Positions 10,860 through 22,300 of a stretch of 64,000 nucleotides of DNA are shown here, piece after piece. Source of the DNA: Diphasiastrum complanatum (lineage: Eukaryota; Streptophyta; Lycopodiopsida; Lycopodiales; Lycopodiaceae); NCBI GenBank assembly GCA_029204225.1, contig MU832112.1, positions 22,800 to 86,799 of the forward strand. The letters are read 5' to 3'. The notes under the pieces were generated by a model, which saw nothing but the letters and a program-made list of their open reading frames with translations, was not told the DNA's origin and made no database searches. A program made the position numbers and the translations under genes. Every line of letters starts with the position of its first letter. Positions within the stretch are counted from its first letter, which is position 1.

Positions 10860-11060
10860 CTTTTTGATTTTGTTTAGAGACATGATATTTACTTCACCCA
10901 TGCTAAGCATAGCTTTTTCTTTTTCTTTATGTCTAATCTCCTACGCTAAGCATAGCTTCTTTTGTATCTCCTTCTGTTTTGTCTCTTATGCTAAGCATAG
11001 CTTCTTCTTTGTCTTTTTATGTTTTATCTCCTATGCTAAGCATAGCTTTTTCTTTTTCAG
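10860..11060 (+). repeat. Minisatellite, about 45-bp unit, four copies, with palindrome core
   Basis: Four copies of GCTAAGCATAGCTT(C/T)TT lie at 10,902, 10,945, 10,990 and 11,035 (spacing 43-45), separated by T/C-rich DNA. Each copy centres on the near-palindrome TATGCTAAGCATA. The array sits inside an exon of the methyltransferase-like gene and breaks it. Single copies of the palindrome occur at about 9,200, 9,279 and 26,385. Confidence 0.85.
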
Positions 11061-11510
11061 TCCCCCGAAGATAAGAAAAAGTCCTTCCAGAGTAAGTCAA
11101 AAGACACATTTTGAAAGCGAAGGCAGAAAAAAAGGACAGGGAAAGACTAGCACGGGGTGAGACCATTGCGGAGGAGGATCCTTTAGAGACCTACCTACCC
11201 AAAAATGTCGATGATTAACCATGCCTTTACACAGTTAAGGAGGGCGATTGTAGAGAAATTTCAAAATTCTTAAAGAAAAGGCCTTACACACTCTACGTTG
11301 CCGATATACCATATGGATTTCATATGAAGGAATCACTAAATGATGATTCTCCTTTCAGATTCACTGAAATCCATTAGTTTCATGCAAGGGTTTCTTGAAA
11401 TCACATCATCTCCTATTTGGAGAGTTGTTATTTTTCATTCCTCTTGGCAATCAGCTTTAGTACAGAAAGCTTTATTAACTTTTTGTAACGCGGGAATAGA
11501 AAATGTTGTG

Positions 11511-11645
11511 GTAAGTCTTTTAAGTTTACGAATTATTGATTTATATAATAATTCAAAGTTTTATTTTAAATTTAGTATAAGCAACAATGTTAACTAAAAC
11601 AATTTGAAATTTTTTATTTATTTTAGCTGTAATGTTCTTTTTCAG
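11511..11645 (+). other. Probable second intron of the methyltransferase-like gene
   Basis: GTAAGTCTTT donor and a pyrimidine-rich TTCTTTTTCAG acceptor lie between ...AGIENVV and YKPNVRNLGG. The interior is AT-rich with stops in all frames. The reading frame on the two sides differs by one base, which I attribute to decay. Confidence 0.65.
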
Positions 11646-12289
11646 GTACAAGCCCAATGTCAGAAACTTGGGAGGAGCGCGACTTTGCAATGAAATAGAA
11701 TATATAACCATTGGTTATTATTCCTTGGACGGCAAGCGCTCGATGCTTCATTACAACACCTCCAGACTGACAAGTTTTGGTAGCTTGTTCCAATATCCAG
11801 TCGTGACAAAAAAACTTAAAAATCCAATGACGGGTTTTGTGGCTTCTCCTTACCAAAAGCCACAACAATTTATTAATCATTTAATTGATATTTTTTCTCA
11901 CCCAACTGATTGGGTTTTGGACTTATTTAGCGGTAGCGGCACGACCTTCCAAAAGGCAGGTATATTGCTCTAGTAGATTTAGATTCCTATTTAGTTGATT
12001 TTGTAAAAATGAGAATGAAATCTCTTTCGGTTTTGCCAAATGAACTGGCTGAGGTAGGGAAGAGTTCAGACAACGAAGACTCAGTAATTCCCTTGTCCAA
12101 AGAACCCCAACCTCCTGCTAGCGGGAAAGTGGGTGATACAGGGGAGTTTGCTGGTGTCCTAGTTCAGGACTATAATGTTGGTACAATTGTCGAGGAAATT
12201 GTGGAAGAGGTGCCAGTTGACACTATAGTGGCTCCTCAAGAAAAAGAGAAAGATGTAAATGACCTTGATGATATCTGGGAGCAATAAAT

Positions 12290-13240
12290 TCTCTTTTATT
12301 TTAGGAAACAATTGTGTTTATATTTTTTGAAATATTGTGTATTGAAATATTTTTGATTAATTTAACGTTTCTAAATTTGTTTGTATTAAAAAGATAGATT
12401 TAGCAGTTTTTAATGATTTGAATATTAGCAAAACTAAACTTGCAACGAATTGTCAGGTTTTAAATATTTTAATTTTTCGTTGTGTTTTTATAATAAGTTT
12501 TTGAAAATAATTGCATTTGCAATCATTTAATGTTTAAATATAAGTAAAGATTTAAATACTGATTAAAATTTTTGTCAGAATTTAAAAAATATTTTTCTTA
12601 ATACAAGAATTGTAATTTAAAAAACTTTTAAAATTAAAAAAAAAATGAAAAACTTTTGTTTAGAAAAGCAAAAAGTTTTATTTTACTTATTCTAGTGGTT
12701 TTGTGTCTAATGATTTTATTTTGAATAGTATTATTATTTCATATAAGCTAATTTGCAGTTCTCTGATTTCGCTTTCCTAGTCACACTATCCCAGGTGAAT
12801 CCTTAAAGAGCTCGCTTTCCCGACCTTATTGATTTTAGAAGCAACGGGGAATGCACCAGAACTAGATTCCCACGGGCAAGGTAGATGCTCCTCTGAATTC
12901 GCTTTCCCATGCTCACTGTCTCATATTTTATGTTTATTTTAAAGTTTTCCTACTTAATTTCCCTTTGCCATTTAGCATTATCATTCTATGTACTTCCATC
13001 TTTCTGTACTTTGATAGGTTTTACATCCTTCATTAATATCAAAAGAAAATCTTCAAACATTAATATTAAAAGCAAGATTTTCTTAATAAAAATCTTCAAA
13101 CACACTTGGCAAATTGTGATTTGTGGGTTCAAGGTTAAAACGTGCCCCCATGCCAACAATATATATATCAGCGGCAAGGTTCAAGGGGAAGCCCGGGTCT
13201 CCCGTTCACTGAGATTCCATTTTATCCGGGTTGTTACTCG
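12290..13240. other. AT-rich stretch, no gene
   Basis: Very AT-rich to about 12,720, then more balanced DNA. A short phrase (ATTTCGCTTTCC.. / GAATTCGCTTTCCC) repeats near 12,766 and 12,896. No coding similarity is seen. Confidence 0.6.
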
Positions 13241-14926
13241 TGATCATCATCTGTATCTATTTCTACTATCTACCCATATCTTCTGCCATATCCCGATCCT
13301 TTTATTTCCTCTCTGTCTCTCTCCCTTTCTCAAACTTCCTTTGTAATTACTGTACATACGCTTTGGGTACGAGAACTGCATTGAATGTAAGCAACAGCTC
13401 TCATTCCATCCGGCTTCTCTTTTGTGGGCAGTTTCTGACAGCAGCCTGCAGCTAGTATGGAACCCATGTTGGTGATGCTTTCTGCGGTAATGCCTGTGCT
13501 TCATGCCTTCTACTTCGGTAGCTTCTGGGAATGGATTATTGATGTGTTCTACTCCCACCAGCAGCGATTTCGCCATCAGCTTCTTCGATGAGGGTCCATA
13601 CAATAACGCTTTGAGCTGTGATCGCGAGTTTCGTTACATAGGTGCAGGTTAGACTCTCTGTTTACAGATTGTGGAAAGTTGCTAGCTTCAGGCGGGTCTA
13701 CTTTATGGCAAGGAACGTCTTTTCCGTCCTATTACTATTTCATCACTTTCGAAAGGGAGATTTATTTTACACAACGGGGGATAGAGTTTTGCTTATTTCC
13801 GGCAATAGTGAATGCTTTAAGTTTAATTTATGATCCCGGATCAGCTGTATTGTTCATGTCAATTTCCAATAGTTTCCCTCGTGATTTCTCCAGATGATGA
13901 TTTATCTACTTTTGAAACATGGCCGACTCTCTCCACAGCCATGAGAGAGAACTCCTAGCGGCAAATTCGTTCAAGGTAATGGTGGCTTCCTAAGAATGAC
14001 GAGCAGTAATGACATCTTTGCGTTCAGCGAGAGACCAATATATCCGAGAAATGAAGACGTACTTTGATATCTCCTTGTTATTTGTTATGAGTCGGGAAAA
14101 AGCATTGCAAAGAAGATTTGAACCTGTCTCACGGAATACATATACATTGTGTAAGTTTGTGACAGAAAAGGTTGAAAATGAAAGATCCGAGTAAGACTCG
14201 TCGGTAAGAACAGATATGATGGATGCGAGTTTTGTAAAGAGAGATGTAAGAGGTCATATACGGGCTTTTGTAGAGAAGAAAGTATACAAACTAATATCTT
14301 ATATGTACATATAACTGCAATCAGAAGTCTCAACTATCTTCCAGCCTCATATCAGTGTGATTTTCAGAGATTATCGATTTGCGATCCCTTTTCATTTTTT
14401 TTCTTTCTACTCTCATAAAGTGTTGTGCTCTGTGCTCTTGAGCCATGAAGCATGAAAAACGAAAGATAATTGCAGTAATAGAACATCATTCTACTGCTTG
14501 TGTTTTCCTGTTAGTGTATGATCTATTTTGTTCTTCAAGCCTAAAACTTTTCAGATATTATATGGATCAATCATAAAACTACCTTAGGGCTTTAGCCAAT
14601 GTTAAGCTCAGATCAAAATCTTAATACATTTTGTGTTTGTTGGAAATTTGTGAACTTCGGAAACCTTGGCAGCTTCGGGATTTTCGGCATTCTTCTCTCT
14701 TCGGGATTTTCGGGATTTTCGGCCTTCGCATTTTTTGCAAAGCCAAATTTGCATGATAGGCATTTTTGGGCACTTGTCACACTTTTGTGAAATCAAAATC
14801 AGAGCGTGAATAGACAATGCGATTAGCGGAATGCAGGAAAGCAAAAGTGGACAAGGACAACTAACTAGAAGTAATTAGAGTTAGGATGTTCTTTTAATTA
14901 CTAGAATTTAGATCGGTTGTCTCTCC
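13241..14926. other. Higher-GC stretch without a recognised gene
   Basis: Composition is more balanced than the surroundings between about 13,200 and 13,900, and moderately long ORFs exist on both strands (13,457-13,591 on +, 13,247-13,603 on -), but neither shows a family I know. At 14,690-14,720 the phrase TTCGGGATTTTCGG repeats. This could be an old host-gene fragment or a decayed repeat. Confidence 0.35.
13457..13591 (+). CDS. Possible small ORF of 44 codons, unrecognised
   Basis: Opens with ATG and reads MEPMLVMLSAVMP, then an aromatic stretch (FYFGSFWEWIIDVFY) and a basic end, stop TGA. The hydrophobic middle could be a membrane segment. A 118-codon ORF overlaps on the opposite strand (13,247-13,603), so coding is doubtful on either strand. 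No homologue is recognised. Confidence 0.12.
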   Translation: MEPMLVMLSAVMPVLHAFYFGSFWEWIIDVFYSHQQRFRHQLLR

Positions 14927-15064
14927 AATCTCTATATATAGGATTAACAAGAGATAGACTTTAAGTGGTTAGTACATGATACTAGCTTTATGCATAATCT
15001 CTATATATAGGATTAACAAGAGATAGACTTTAAGTGGTTAGTACATGATACTAGCTTTATGCAT
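14927..15064. repeat. Tandem duplication, 69 bp x 2
   Basis: The 69-base unit beginning AATCTCTATATATAGG and ending GCTTTATGCAT(A) is present at 14,927-14,995 and 14,996-15,064 with no difference that I can see, so the duplication is recent. It lies immediately upstream of a copia integrase scrap. Confidence 0.95.
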
Positions 15065-15247
15065 AGATGATTGGGACACCTTAACTTCAATAGTTTGAAG
15101 CTATTGAAGAAGCTCACATTGGTGGAGGGTTTACCATCTTTTCAAGGTCAAGAACATCATTTCTATGAAGGTGTATTCTTGGCAAGCAACATAGGTAGAA
15201 ATTCATGAAAGGTGGTGCTAAAAGAGCAAAGAGTAAGTTGGATATTG
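15065..15247 (+). pseudogene. Copia integrase zinc-finger scrap
   Basis: Reads GHLNFNSLKLLKKL...GLPSF, then a degenerate (C)ILGKQHR..KF and AKRAKSKLDIV, the HHCC zinc-finger region of a Ty1/copia integrase. The first Cys of the CxxC pair is lost. Only about 60 codons remain before the sequence switches to a gypsy fragment on the other strand. Confidence 0.75.
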
Positions 15248-15289
15248 TAGAGTTAGTCGAAGTTTCGACACATGATCAATTGCCTTTCT

Positions 15290-15900
15290 ATATTCACAGA
15301 AATCATCGATGAAAACTTCTAGAAATACTCATAAGTAATCTTGGAAATAGTTGTCATCATATGTTGAAAAGTAGCATGTGCATTGCACAAGCCAAAAGGC
15401 ATCTTTTTGTATGCATATGTGTCCTAGTCGGTTGTGAATGTCATCTTTGACTGGTCCTCTTGTTTGATAAAAACTTGGTTATAACCAGAGAAACCATCCA
15501 AAAAGCTATATAATTCATGTCCTGCAACTTGGTCGATGATTGTATCTATAAATGGCAACGAGTGGTGATCCTTCCTGGTTGCAGGATTTAACTTCCAATA
15601 GTCTTGGCATACTCGAATTTTACCAGTCTTTTTCTTTGGTACCACAACAATAGGAGAAACTCACTCGCTACTTAGGACATGATAAATAATTCCAACTTGA
15701 AATTTCAGATATTTCTCTAACTCATCTTTAACCATTAGAGAATACTTTGTATTTAGTCGATATTGTTTTTGTCGAATCGGTACTACATCAAGCTTTAAGT
15801 CGATTCGATATTCACCGAACTCCTTTGGAATTTTTTTTAAGTTCCTGCATCGTCCAGGCAAACACGTCTTGGTATTCTCGTAATAAGTCCACATATAACT
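15290..15900 (-). pseudogene. Ty3/gypsy reverse transcriptase fragment
   Basis: The minus strand shows the gypsy RT order: PKEFGEYRIDLKLD, LEKYLKFQVGIIYHV, SPIVVVPKKKTGKIRVCQDYWKLN, ATRKDHHSLPFIDTIIDQVAG, SFLDGFSGYNQVFI, then MPFGLCNAHATFQHMM. In-frame stops lie near 15,658 and 15,424. The YxDD catalytic box is not reached. A partial, dead element with no LTR seen. Confidence 0.92.
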
Positions 15901-16330
15901 GCATATCTATCTTCGACAATATTTTTTAGTATTTTCCCCTTTTGATGGGTTTGCGAAATTTGCAAGACCTAGATATTCGACTATAGATCATAGACAATCA
16001 ACAATCAATAAGAGAGATGCTACGTGACAATCGGAGATGGAAGAACTGAAACCATTTTGTATTTTGCTTTTGTTTTGAATGAGTCGTTCAGTGTCTCGAT
16101 CGTTGGTGGTGTGACGCTCCTCTTACAAAATTGCTATGTTCTAATTTTGATGTCTTGTTCTAGCATTCTATCCTATATTTATCTCAGCAGGTGAGATTAC
16201 AAGATAGATTAACAACAAATTACAAGAGAGGTTTAATGCTAATCTATTGGTTAGCCATCCACTGATAACGTTGCTTTGGCAGCTGAGCATGAATGGTACA
16301 ATGCCCTCATGCTCGTCAAGTTGTTGACTG
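15901..16330. other. No gene recognised
   Basis: Unique-looking AT-rich DNA between a gypsy and a copia fragment. Possibly leader or LTR DNA of one of them; nothing diagnostic is seen. Confidence 0.5.
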
Positions 16331-16890
16331 CTAACTCAACTTGTCCGATGTTTTGGTTTTGTCAACCTTGGGGCTTTTGATGCATGAGTCCTCATCGGCC
16401 ACTTCGATGTCAATGATGTCAGTGACATCGACTTCGGCTTCGGCCACCTCGGGCACTTCGGCCTCTAGTTGCAATGGCACCTCATCAAGCACTTCGGTGA
16501 CTTCGACTTCGGCCACTTTGGCCTCGACCACTTCGGCTTTGGGGAATGCTAGGAAATGGTTGCAAGAGTTCACCATTTCCAATACTCTCTCTTGAATGTT
16601 ACAACCTTTTGGCTCATCCAATCCCATTTCTTTCCTGTGCCTTGTAAATAGTGGCTTGTCCAGCAGCTTTGTCAGGAAATTTGCAATCATGTCTTCTGAT
16701 TTTATATATTCAACACTCAGCTTTCCCTTTGATATCAGGTCTCGAATGTAATGGTACTTCAAAGGTATGTGTTTGGTCTTCAAATGGAATATTGGATCCT
16801 GGGATAGATATAGGGCACTTTGAGAACCCATCATCATGGTGCTTGGTTATCTCTGTTGTATGCCAATTGCCTCCAACATCATCTGCAGAA
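16331..16890 (-). pseudogene. Copia RNase H C-terminal fragment with acidic repeat tail
   Basis: The minus strand gives the end of a copia RNase H: GSQSALYLSQDPIFHLKTKHI.LKYHYIRDLI, then KSEDMIANFLTKLLDK and the final KEMGL. Upstream codons (LRSLLQMMLEAIG) continue in a shifted frame. Downstream the frame runs into a long Glu/Val/Ala-rich degenerate repeat (EVVEAKVAEVEVTEV...), encoded by a TCGGCCACTTCG-type repetitive stretch at about 16,390-16,540. That tail is not a normal copia feature and is probably low-complexity expansion. Confidence 0.85.
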
Positions 16891-18459
16891 GAGATCGTAA
16901 GTAGACTCAAGATCACTCACACTCAGCAGTGCGGAGAACAGAGATCAGAGAAAATAATCTTCGATACTCTATTCACTTCATCAATCTCTCACAAGTACAT
17001 GAACTCTCTCTCTCTCTCTATCTCTCTCAGTGGTGTGTGAGACTGAATTGTGTCTTCCATATATTTCCTATGGAATGGACAAACACACCTCTAGAGATTA
17101 CAGGTGCGTCGCTCCATTAAATAGCTCTAGTTAATAGATCAGTGACATGTATGTACATTATACCATTAAAGGTATGTTTAACTATGAGTTTAAATTACTC
17201 TAGTTTAAGATGGTGATTTGAATCTAGTTGATTCGCATAAGTGACTTGATTAAGGCTGTTCCAGGCATCGTTTCAGTTATGGAGGTCTTGTGCTTTAATG
17301 CAAGACAAGTCTTTAGCAGTTATATCCCGAAAAATGATATAGGTCTCTTCATAATATAATTGTCTAGTGCATATCTTCATATTTGAGTATATATCGCCAT
17401 ATTCAAGTAGATACTTGTTATTTAGCAAATACATGGCATCATATATCCCCCTCCTCGAATATGAAATGTCCTCGTGAACATATAATCTTCTGTTCGGTTA
17501 TCGTTTGTTCATTAGAAAAGAATACTTTCATTTCATCGAATAATCCTCCTTTTGAATATTCATTAGGTCAAATGTCAAGATATTTATTCAATTGTTGAAT
17601 ATATGACCTTTATGTTTGGTTTCAGAATCAGATTTTGAGTGCGTTGATTCCAATTGTGTTTGAACAAACATCAATATTGAAGCCACTTTCAGGAGAGGGC
17701 ATAAGAGACTGACAAAATTTCCAGAATTCACATGTGTGGGGAAGATCCACACGTATGATAGATCTAATTAAGCTTTATGATTAGCACAATAACCCGATTC
17801 TAGATTGAATAGCAAGATCTAGTATAGAAGTTATGGCTTAACCACAATCTAGCATGCTAAGCTTCAGAGAATGATAGCAATGAATCATAAATGAGCAAAA
17901 GTACAATAAATTAGTGTATTAGCATTAGCCTCAACACAAGTTAGAGAGATATCAAGCAAAAATTGTGTGGATCCAAAATGACAAGAGATAGCTACAAAGC
18001 TTTGGTTCCTCATCATAAATTATGAGGAGAGCTACACATATTTATGAAGTTTAAAACCACATCCATCCACCTTTTGATGACATCTAAAGTGAAAACTAGA
18101 GTCTATGTGACATTTGTCACATCTCATGCATGTATCTCTACCTACTTTTACCAAGTGTCCTAGTTCTAACTAGAAATGTACAAATCATCATGCATGAGTC
18201 CATTTTACTTTGTGCATGCCTTGCATGTCACTATGGATCACTTACAATTAATGCATGTGAAATGCCACGAGTTTTTACAAGCATAATATTGCTATTTCTA
18301 AGTCTACAATCAATATGCAAGTTGTAATCATCAAACTAGATATGTCAGATCCATATAGCTCGAGTTCTATCTAGGCCAAACTTGGCATTTGCATTCATGG
18401 AACTACATACTTGCATGGTACAATGTTTGTAGCAAGCCTAAAGTCAAGATGGAATTTTC
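16891..18459. other. No gene recognised; LTR-like stretch
   Basis: Contains a short CT microsatellite (about 16,998-17,028) and half-sites of the CACACGTG-type palindrome at about 17,730-17,752 (TTCACATGTG and CCACACGTAT), suggesting old LTR DNA. No primer site, TG/CA ends or coding similarity were found. Confidence 0.4.
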
Positions 18460-19383
18460 CAACAGTTCAAACAACTAGTTGAAATTCCAATTTCAACGAA
18501 AATCAAAGCTATATGTTTTGATGGTGGAGGTGAATTCCAATCTACTAAGTTCAGGGACTATTGCAAGGTTAATGATGGCATCAAGCAATCATACACCACT
18601 AGCTATATGCTTCAATCAAATGATATTTTTAAGCCTAAAAATTAGACACTCATCAACGATGCACATAGTATGTTGAATGATGTCTCATTGCCAAAATATT
18701 TTTTATAGAAGCCGTAACTATGAAAACATACATTCAAAATCAATGTACAACCAAGGAGTTGGAAGACAAAACACTAGATGAGGTTTGGACATAGTCTAAA
18801 CCATTAGTTAAATTTTTTAGAATTTTTGACTATATTGCCTTTGCACAAGTTTCTACAACTCAAGACAAAACTAGATGATTCTAGCACTAAGTCGATTTTT
18901 GTAGGATACGCTTTTGGATGCAAAGTTTATAAACTTGATAGTCGTAAGATAAAAGAAATTTTTATAGTAGAGATGTTATATGTCTTAAAGATTAGTTCTT
19001 TGATCTAAAGGGTAAGTCAATGGTTATTGATGACATGGTAAGCACATTAAAAATTCGAGATGTAATTTTTAGTTCTTCAAGAGACTCTACAAGAGTTAGT
19101 GATTTAGAACAAGAGGACGAAGCCTCCTATTATTTTGTGGAGGAGCTAGCCATCGTAAAAGAGACCATAACTGATCCTAATGCAAATTATTGAAGATCAA
19201 TGATGAACAAACAATATTATTCTTTATCAAAAATCAAATGTGGTGTCATAGATCTACCATCTAGCAAGAATACTGTAGGATGAAAGTGAGTTTATAGAGT
19301 CAAGTACAAAGATGATGGAAAGATAGATCATTGGAAGGCGAGACAGTTAGTTGCCAAAGGATTTTCTCAAATTTTTGAGGTGG
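18460..19383 (+). pseudogene. Copia integrase-RT pseudogene, interrupted by the 368-bp array
   Basis: Opens in the integrase core (FKQLVEIP.STKIKAICFDGGGEFQSTKF), continues through SYMLQSND.FKPKN and the GY-region (STKSIFVGYAFGCKVYKLD), then the start of RT (WVYRVKYKDDG-like, HWKARQLVAKGFSQI). There are many stops and frameshifts. It ends abruptly at about 19,383 where the tandem array starts, so the array was seeded in or next to this element. Confidence 0.8.
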
Positions 19384-22300
19384 GTTTTTTGTGGCTGCAA
19401 CAACTTTTTGCTCATAGTGCTTTATTATCTCCTTTCCCTTTTCCAACTCTTGTGTTGCCATCAACTTATAGTTATCAAACTTACACTGGAATCTCGCCAA
19501 AGCTCCTTTGAAAGTATCAACTTTGCGGACCAGGTAGATAATGTTTTGATGAGAAATAGGCCCTGCAATCCCAACAGTCAAATGTAGAAACAAGTCATGA
19601 AACAATCAAGTTGTTTTGTAAATATTACAAAAGGACATAGGGGTATGTAGGAGGCTATCTCTTTCTACTACCACATAATCCAACTACTTCAAGATGCACT
19701 CCTTTTCCAACTATGCCATTTCGAGTTGGCTTTGAAGGATAGACACTTGTTGTTTTTTGTGGCTGCAACAACTTTTTGCTCATAGTGCTTTATTATCTCC
19801 TTTCCCTTTTCCAACTCTTGTGTTGCCATCAACTTATAGTTATCAAACTTACTCTGGAATCTCGCCAAAGCTCCTTTGAAAGTATCAACTTTGCGGACCA
19901 GGTAGATAATGTTTTGATGAGAAATAGGCCCTGCAATCCCAACAGTCAAATGTAGAAACAAGTCATGAAACAATCAAGTTGTTTTGTAAATATTACAAAA
20001 GGACATAGGGGTATGTAGGAGGCTATCTCTTTCTACTACCACATAATCCAACTACTTCAAGATGCACTCCTTTTCCAACTATGCCATTTCGAGTTGGCTT
20101 TGAAGGATAGACACTTGTTGTTTTTTGTGGCTACAACAACTTTTTGCTCATAGTGCTTTATTATCTCCTTTCCCTTTTCCAACTCTTGTGTTGCCATCAA
20201 CTTATAGTTATCAAACTTACTCTGGAATCTCGCCAAAGCTCCTTTGAAAGTATCAACTTTGCGGACCAGGTAGATAATGTTTTGATGAGAAATAGGCCCT
20301 GCAATCCCAACAGTCAAATGTAGAAAGTCATGAAACAATCAAGTTGTTTTGTAAATATTACAAAAGGACATAGGGGTATGTAGGAGGCTATCCCTTTCTA
20401 CTACCACATAATCCAACTACTTCAAGATGCACTCCTTTTCCAACTATGCCATTTCAAGTTGGCTTTGAAGGATAGACACTTGTTGTTTTTTGTGGCTGCA
20501 ACAACTTTTTGCTCATAGTGCTTTATTATCTCCTTTCCCTTTTCCAACTCTTGTGTTGCCATCAACTTATAGTTATCAAACTTACTCTGGAATCTCGCCA
20601 AAGCTCCTTTGAAAGTATCAACTTTGCGGACCAGGTAGATAATGTTTTGATGAGAAATAGGCCCTGCAATCCCAACAGTCAAATGTAGAAACAAGTCATG
20701 AAACAATCAAGTTGTTTTGTAAATATTACAAAAGGACATAGGGGTATGTATGAGGCTATCTCTTTCTACTACCACATAATCCAATTACTTCAAGATGCAC
20801 TCCTTTTCCAACTATGCCATTTCGAGTTGGCTTTGAAGGATAGACACTTGTTGTTTTTTGTGGCTGCAACAACTTTTTGCTCATAGTGCTTTATTATCTC
20901 TTTTCCCTTTTCCAACTCTTGTGTTGCCATCAACTTATAGTTATCAAACTTACTCTGGAATCTCGCCAAAGCTCCTTTGAAAGTATCAACTTTGCGGACC
21001 AGGTAGATAATGTTTTGATGAGAAATAGGCCCTGCAATCCCAACAGTAAAAAATGTAGAAACAAGTCATGAAACAATCAAGTTGTTTTGTAAATATTACA
21101 AAAGGACATAGGGGTATGTAGGAGGCTATCTCTTTCTACTACCACATAATCCAACTACTTCAAGATGCACTCCTTTTCCAACTATGCTATTTCGAGTTGG
21201 CTTTGAAGGATAGACAGTTGTTGTTTTTTGTGGCTGCAACAACTTTTTGCTCATAGTGCTTTATTATCTCCTTTCCCTTTTCCAACTCTTGTGTTGCCAT
21301 CAAATTATAGTTATCAAACTTACTCTGGAATCTCGCCAAAGCTCCTTTGAAAGTATCAACTTTGCGGACCAGGTAGATAATGTTTTGATGAGAAATAGGC
21401 CCTGCAATCCCAACAGTCAAATGTAGAAACAAGTCATGAAACAATCAAGTTGTTTTGCAAATATTACAAAAGGATATAGGGGTATGTAGGAGGCTATCTC
21501 TTTCTACTACCACATAATCCAACTACTTCAAGATGCACTCCTTTTCCAACTATGCCATTTCGAGTTGGCTTTGAAGGATAGACACTTGTTGTTTTTTGTG
21601 GCTGCAACAACTTTTTGCTCATAGTGCTTTATTATCTCCTTTCCCTTTTCCAACTCTTGTGTTGCCATCAACTTATAGTTATCAAACTTACTCTGGAATC
21701 TCGCCAAAGCTCCTTTGAAAGTATCAACTTTGCGGACCAGGTAGATAATGTTTTGATGAGAAATAGGCCCTGCAATCCCAACAGTCAAATGTAGAAACAA
21801 GTCATGAAACAATCAAGTTGTTTTGTAAATATTACAAAAGGACATAGGGGTATGTAGGAGGCTATCTCTTTCTACTACCACATAATCCAACTACTTCAAG
21901 ATGCAGTCCTTTTCCAACTATGTCATTTCAAGTTGGCTTTGAAGGATAGACACTTGTTGTTTTTTGTGGCTGCAACAACTTTTTGCTCATAGTGCTTTAT
22001 TATCTCCTTTCCCTTTTCCAACTCTTGTGTTGCCATCAACTTATAGTTATCAAACTTACTCTGGAATCTCGCCAAAGCTCCTTTGAAAGTATCAACTTTG
22101 CGGACCAGGTAGATAATGTTTTGATGAGAAATAGGCCCTGCAATCCCAACAGTCAAATGTAGAAACAAGTCATGAAACAATCAAGTTGTTTTGTAAATAT
22201 TACAAAAGGACATAGGGGTATGTAGGAGGCTATCTCTTTCTACTACCACATAATCCAACTACTTCAAGATGCACTCCTTTTCCAACTATGCCATTTCGAG

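Larger units (their letters stand above)
9244..12289 (+). pseudogene. Decayed intron-containing gene ending in a beta-class DNA methyltransferase domain
   Basis: Exon-like pieces lie in order: 9,244-10,009 (Lys/Ser-rich, unknown); 10,384-10,638 (LSRVADGQLSLAEMGKEFQR); a likely intron; 10,744-10,850 (HKLFMKVQEALV); about 11,295-11,510 (YVADIPYGFHMKESLNDD, then FHSSWQSALVQKALL); a likely intron; 11,646-11,973 (YKPNVRNLGGARLCNEIEY, NPMTGF, KPQQFINHLIDIF, DWVLDLFSGSGTT); then, after a frameshift, VDLDSYLVDFVKMRMKSL and an acidic C-terminus to 12,287. DIPYGF resembles catalytic motif IV (DPPY) and VLDLFSGSGTT is the SAM-binding motif I. This IV-before-I order is that of beta-class N4C/N6A methyltransferases. 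At least three frameshifts and stops, plus a minisatellite inside an exon, show it is dead. A shortened copy lies at 1,910-2,813. The family, substrate and whether it was transposon-borne are unknown to me. Confidence 0.65.

Noticed and set aside
9244..12289. Bacterial contamination as the source of the methyltransferase motifs
   Set aside because: The gene is AT-rich like its surroundings, has spliceosomal-type introns, is duplicated within the window, and is flanked by plant repeats.
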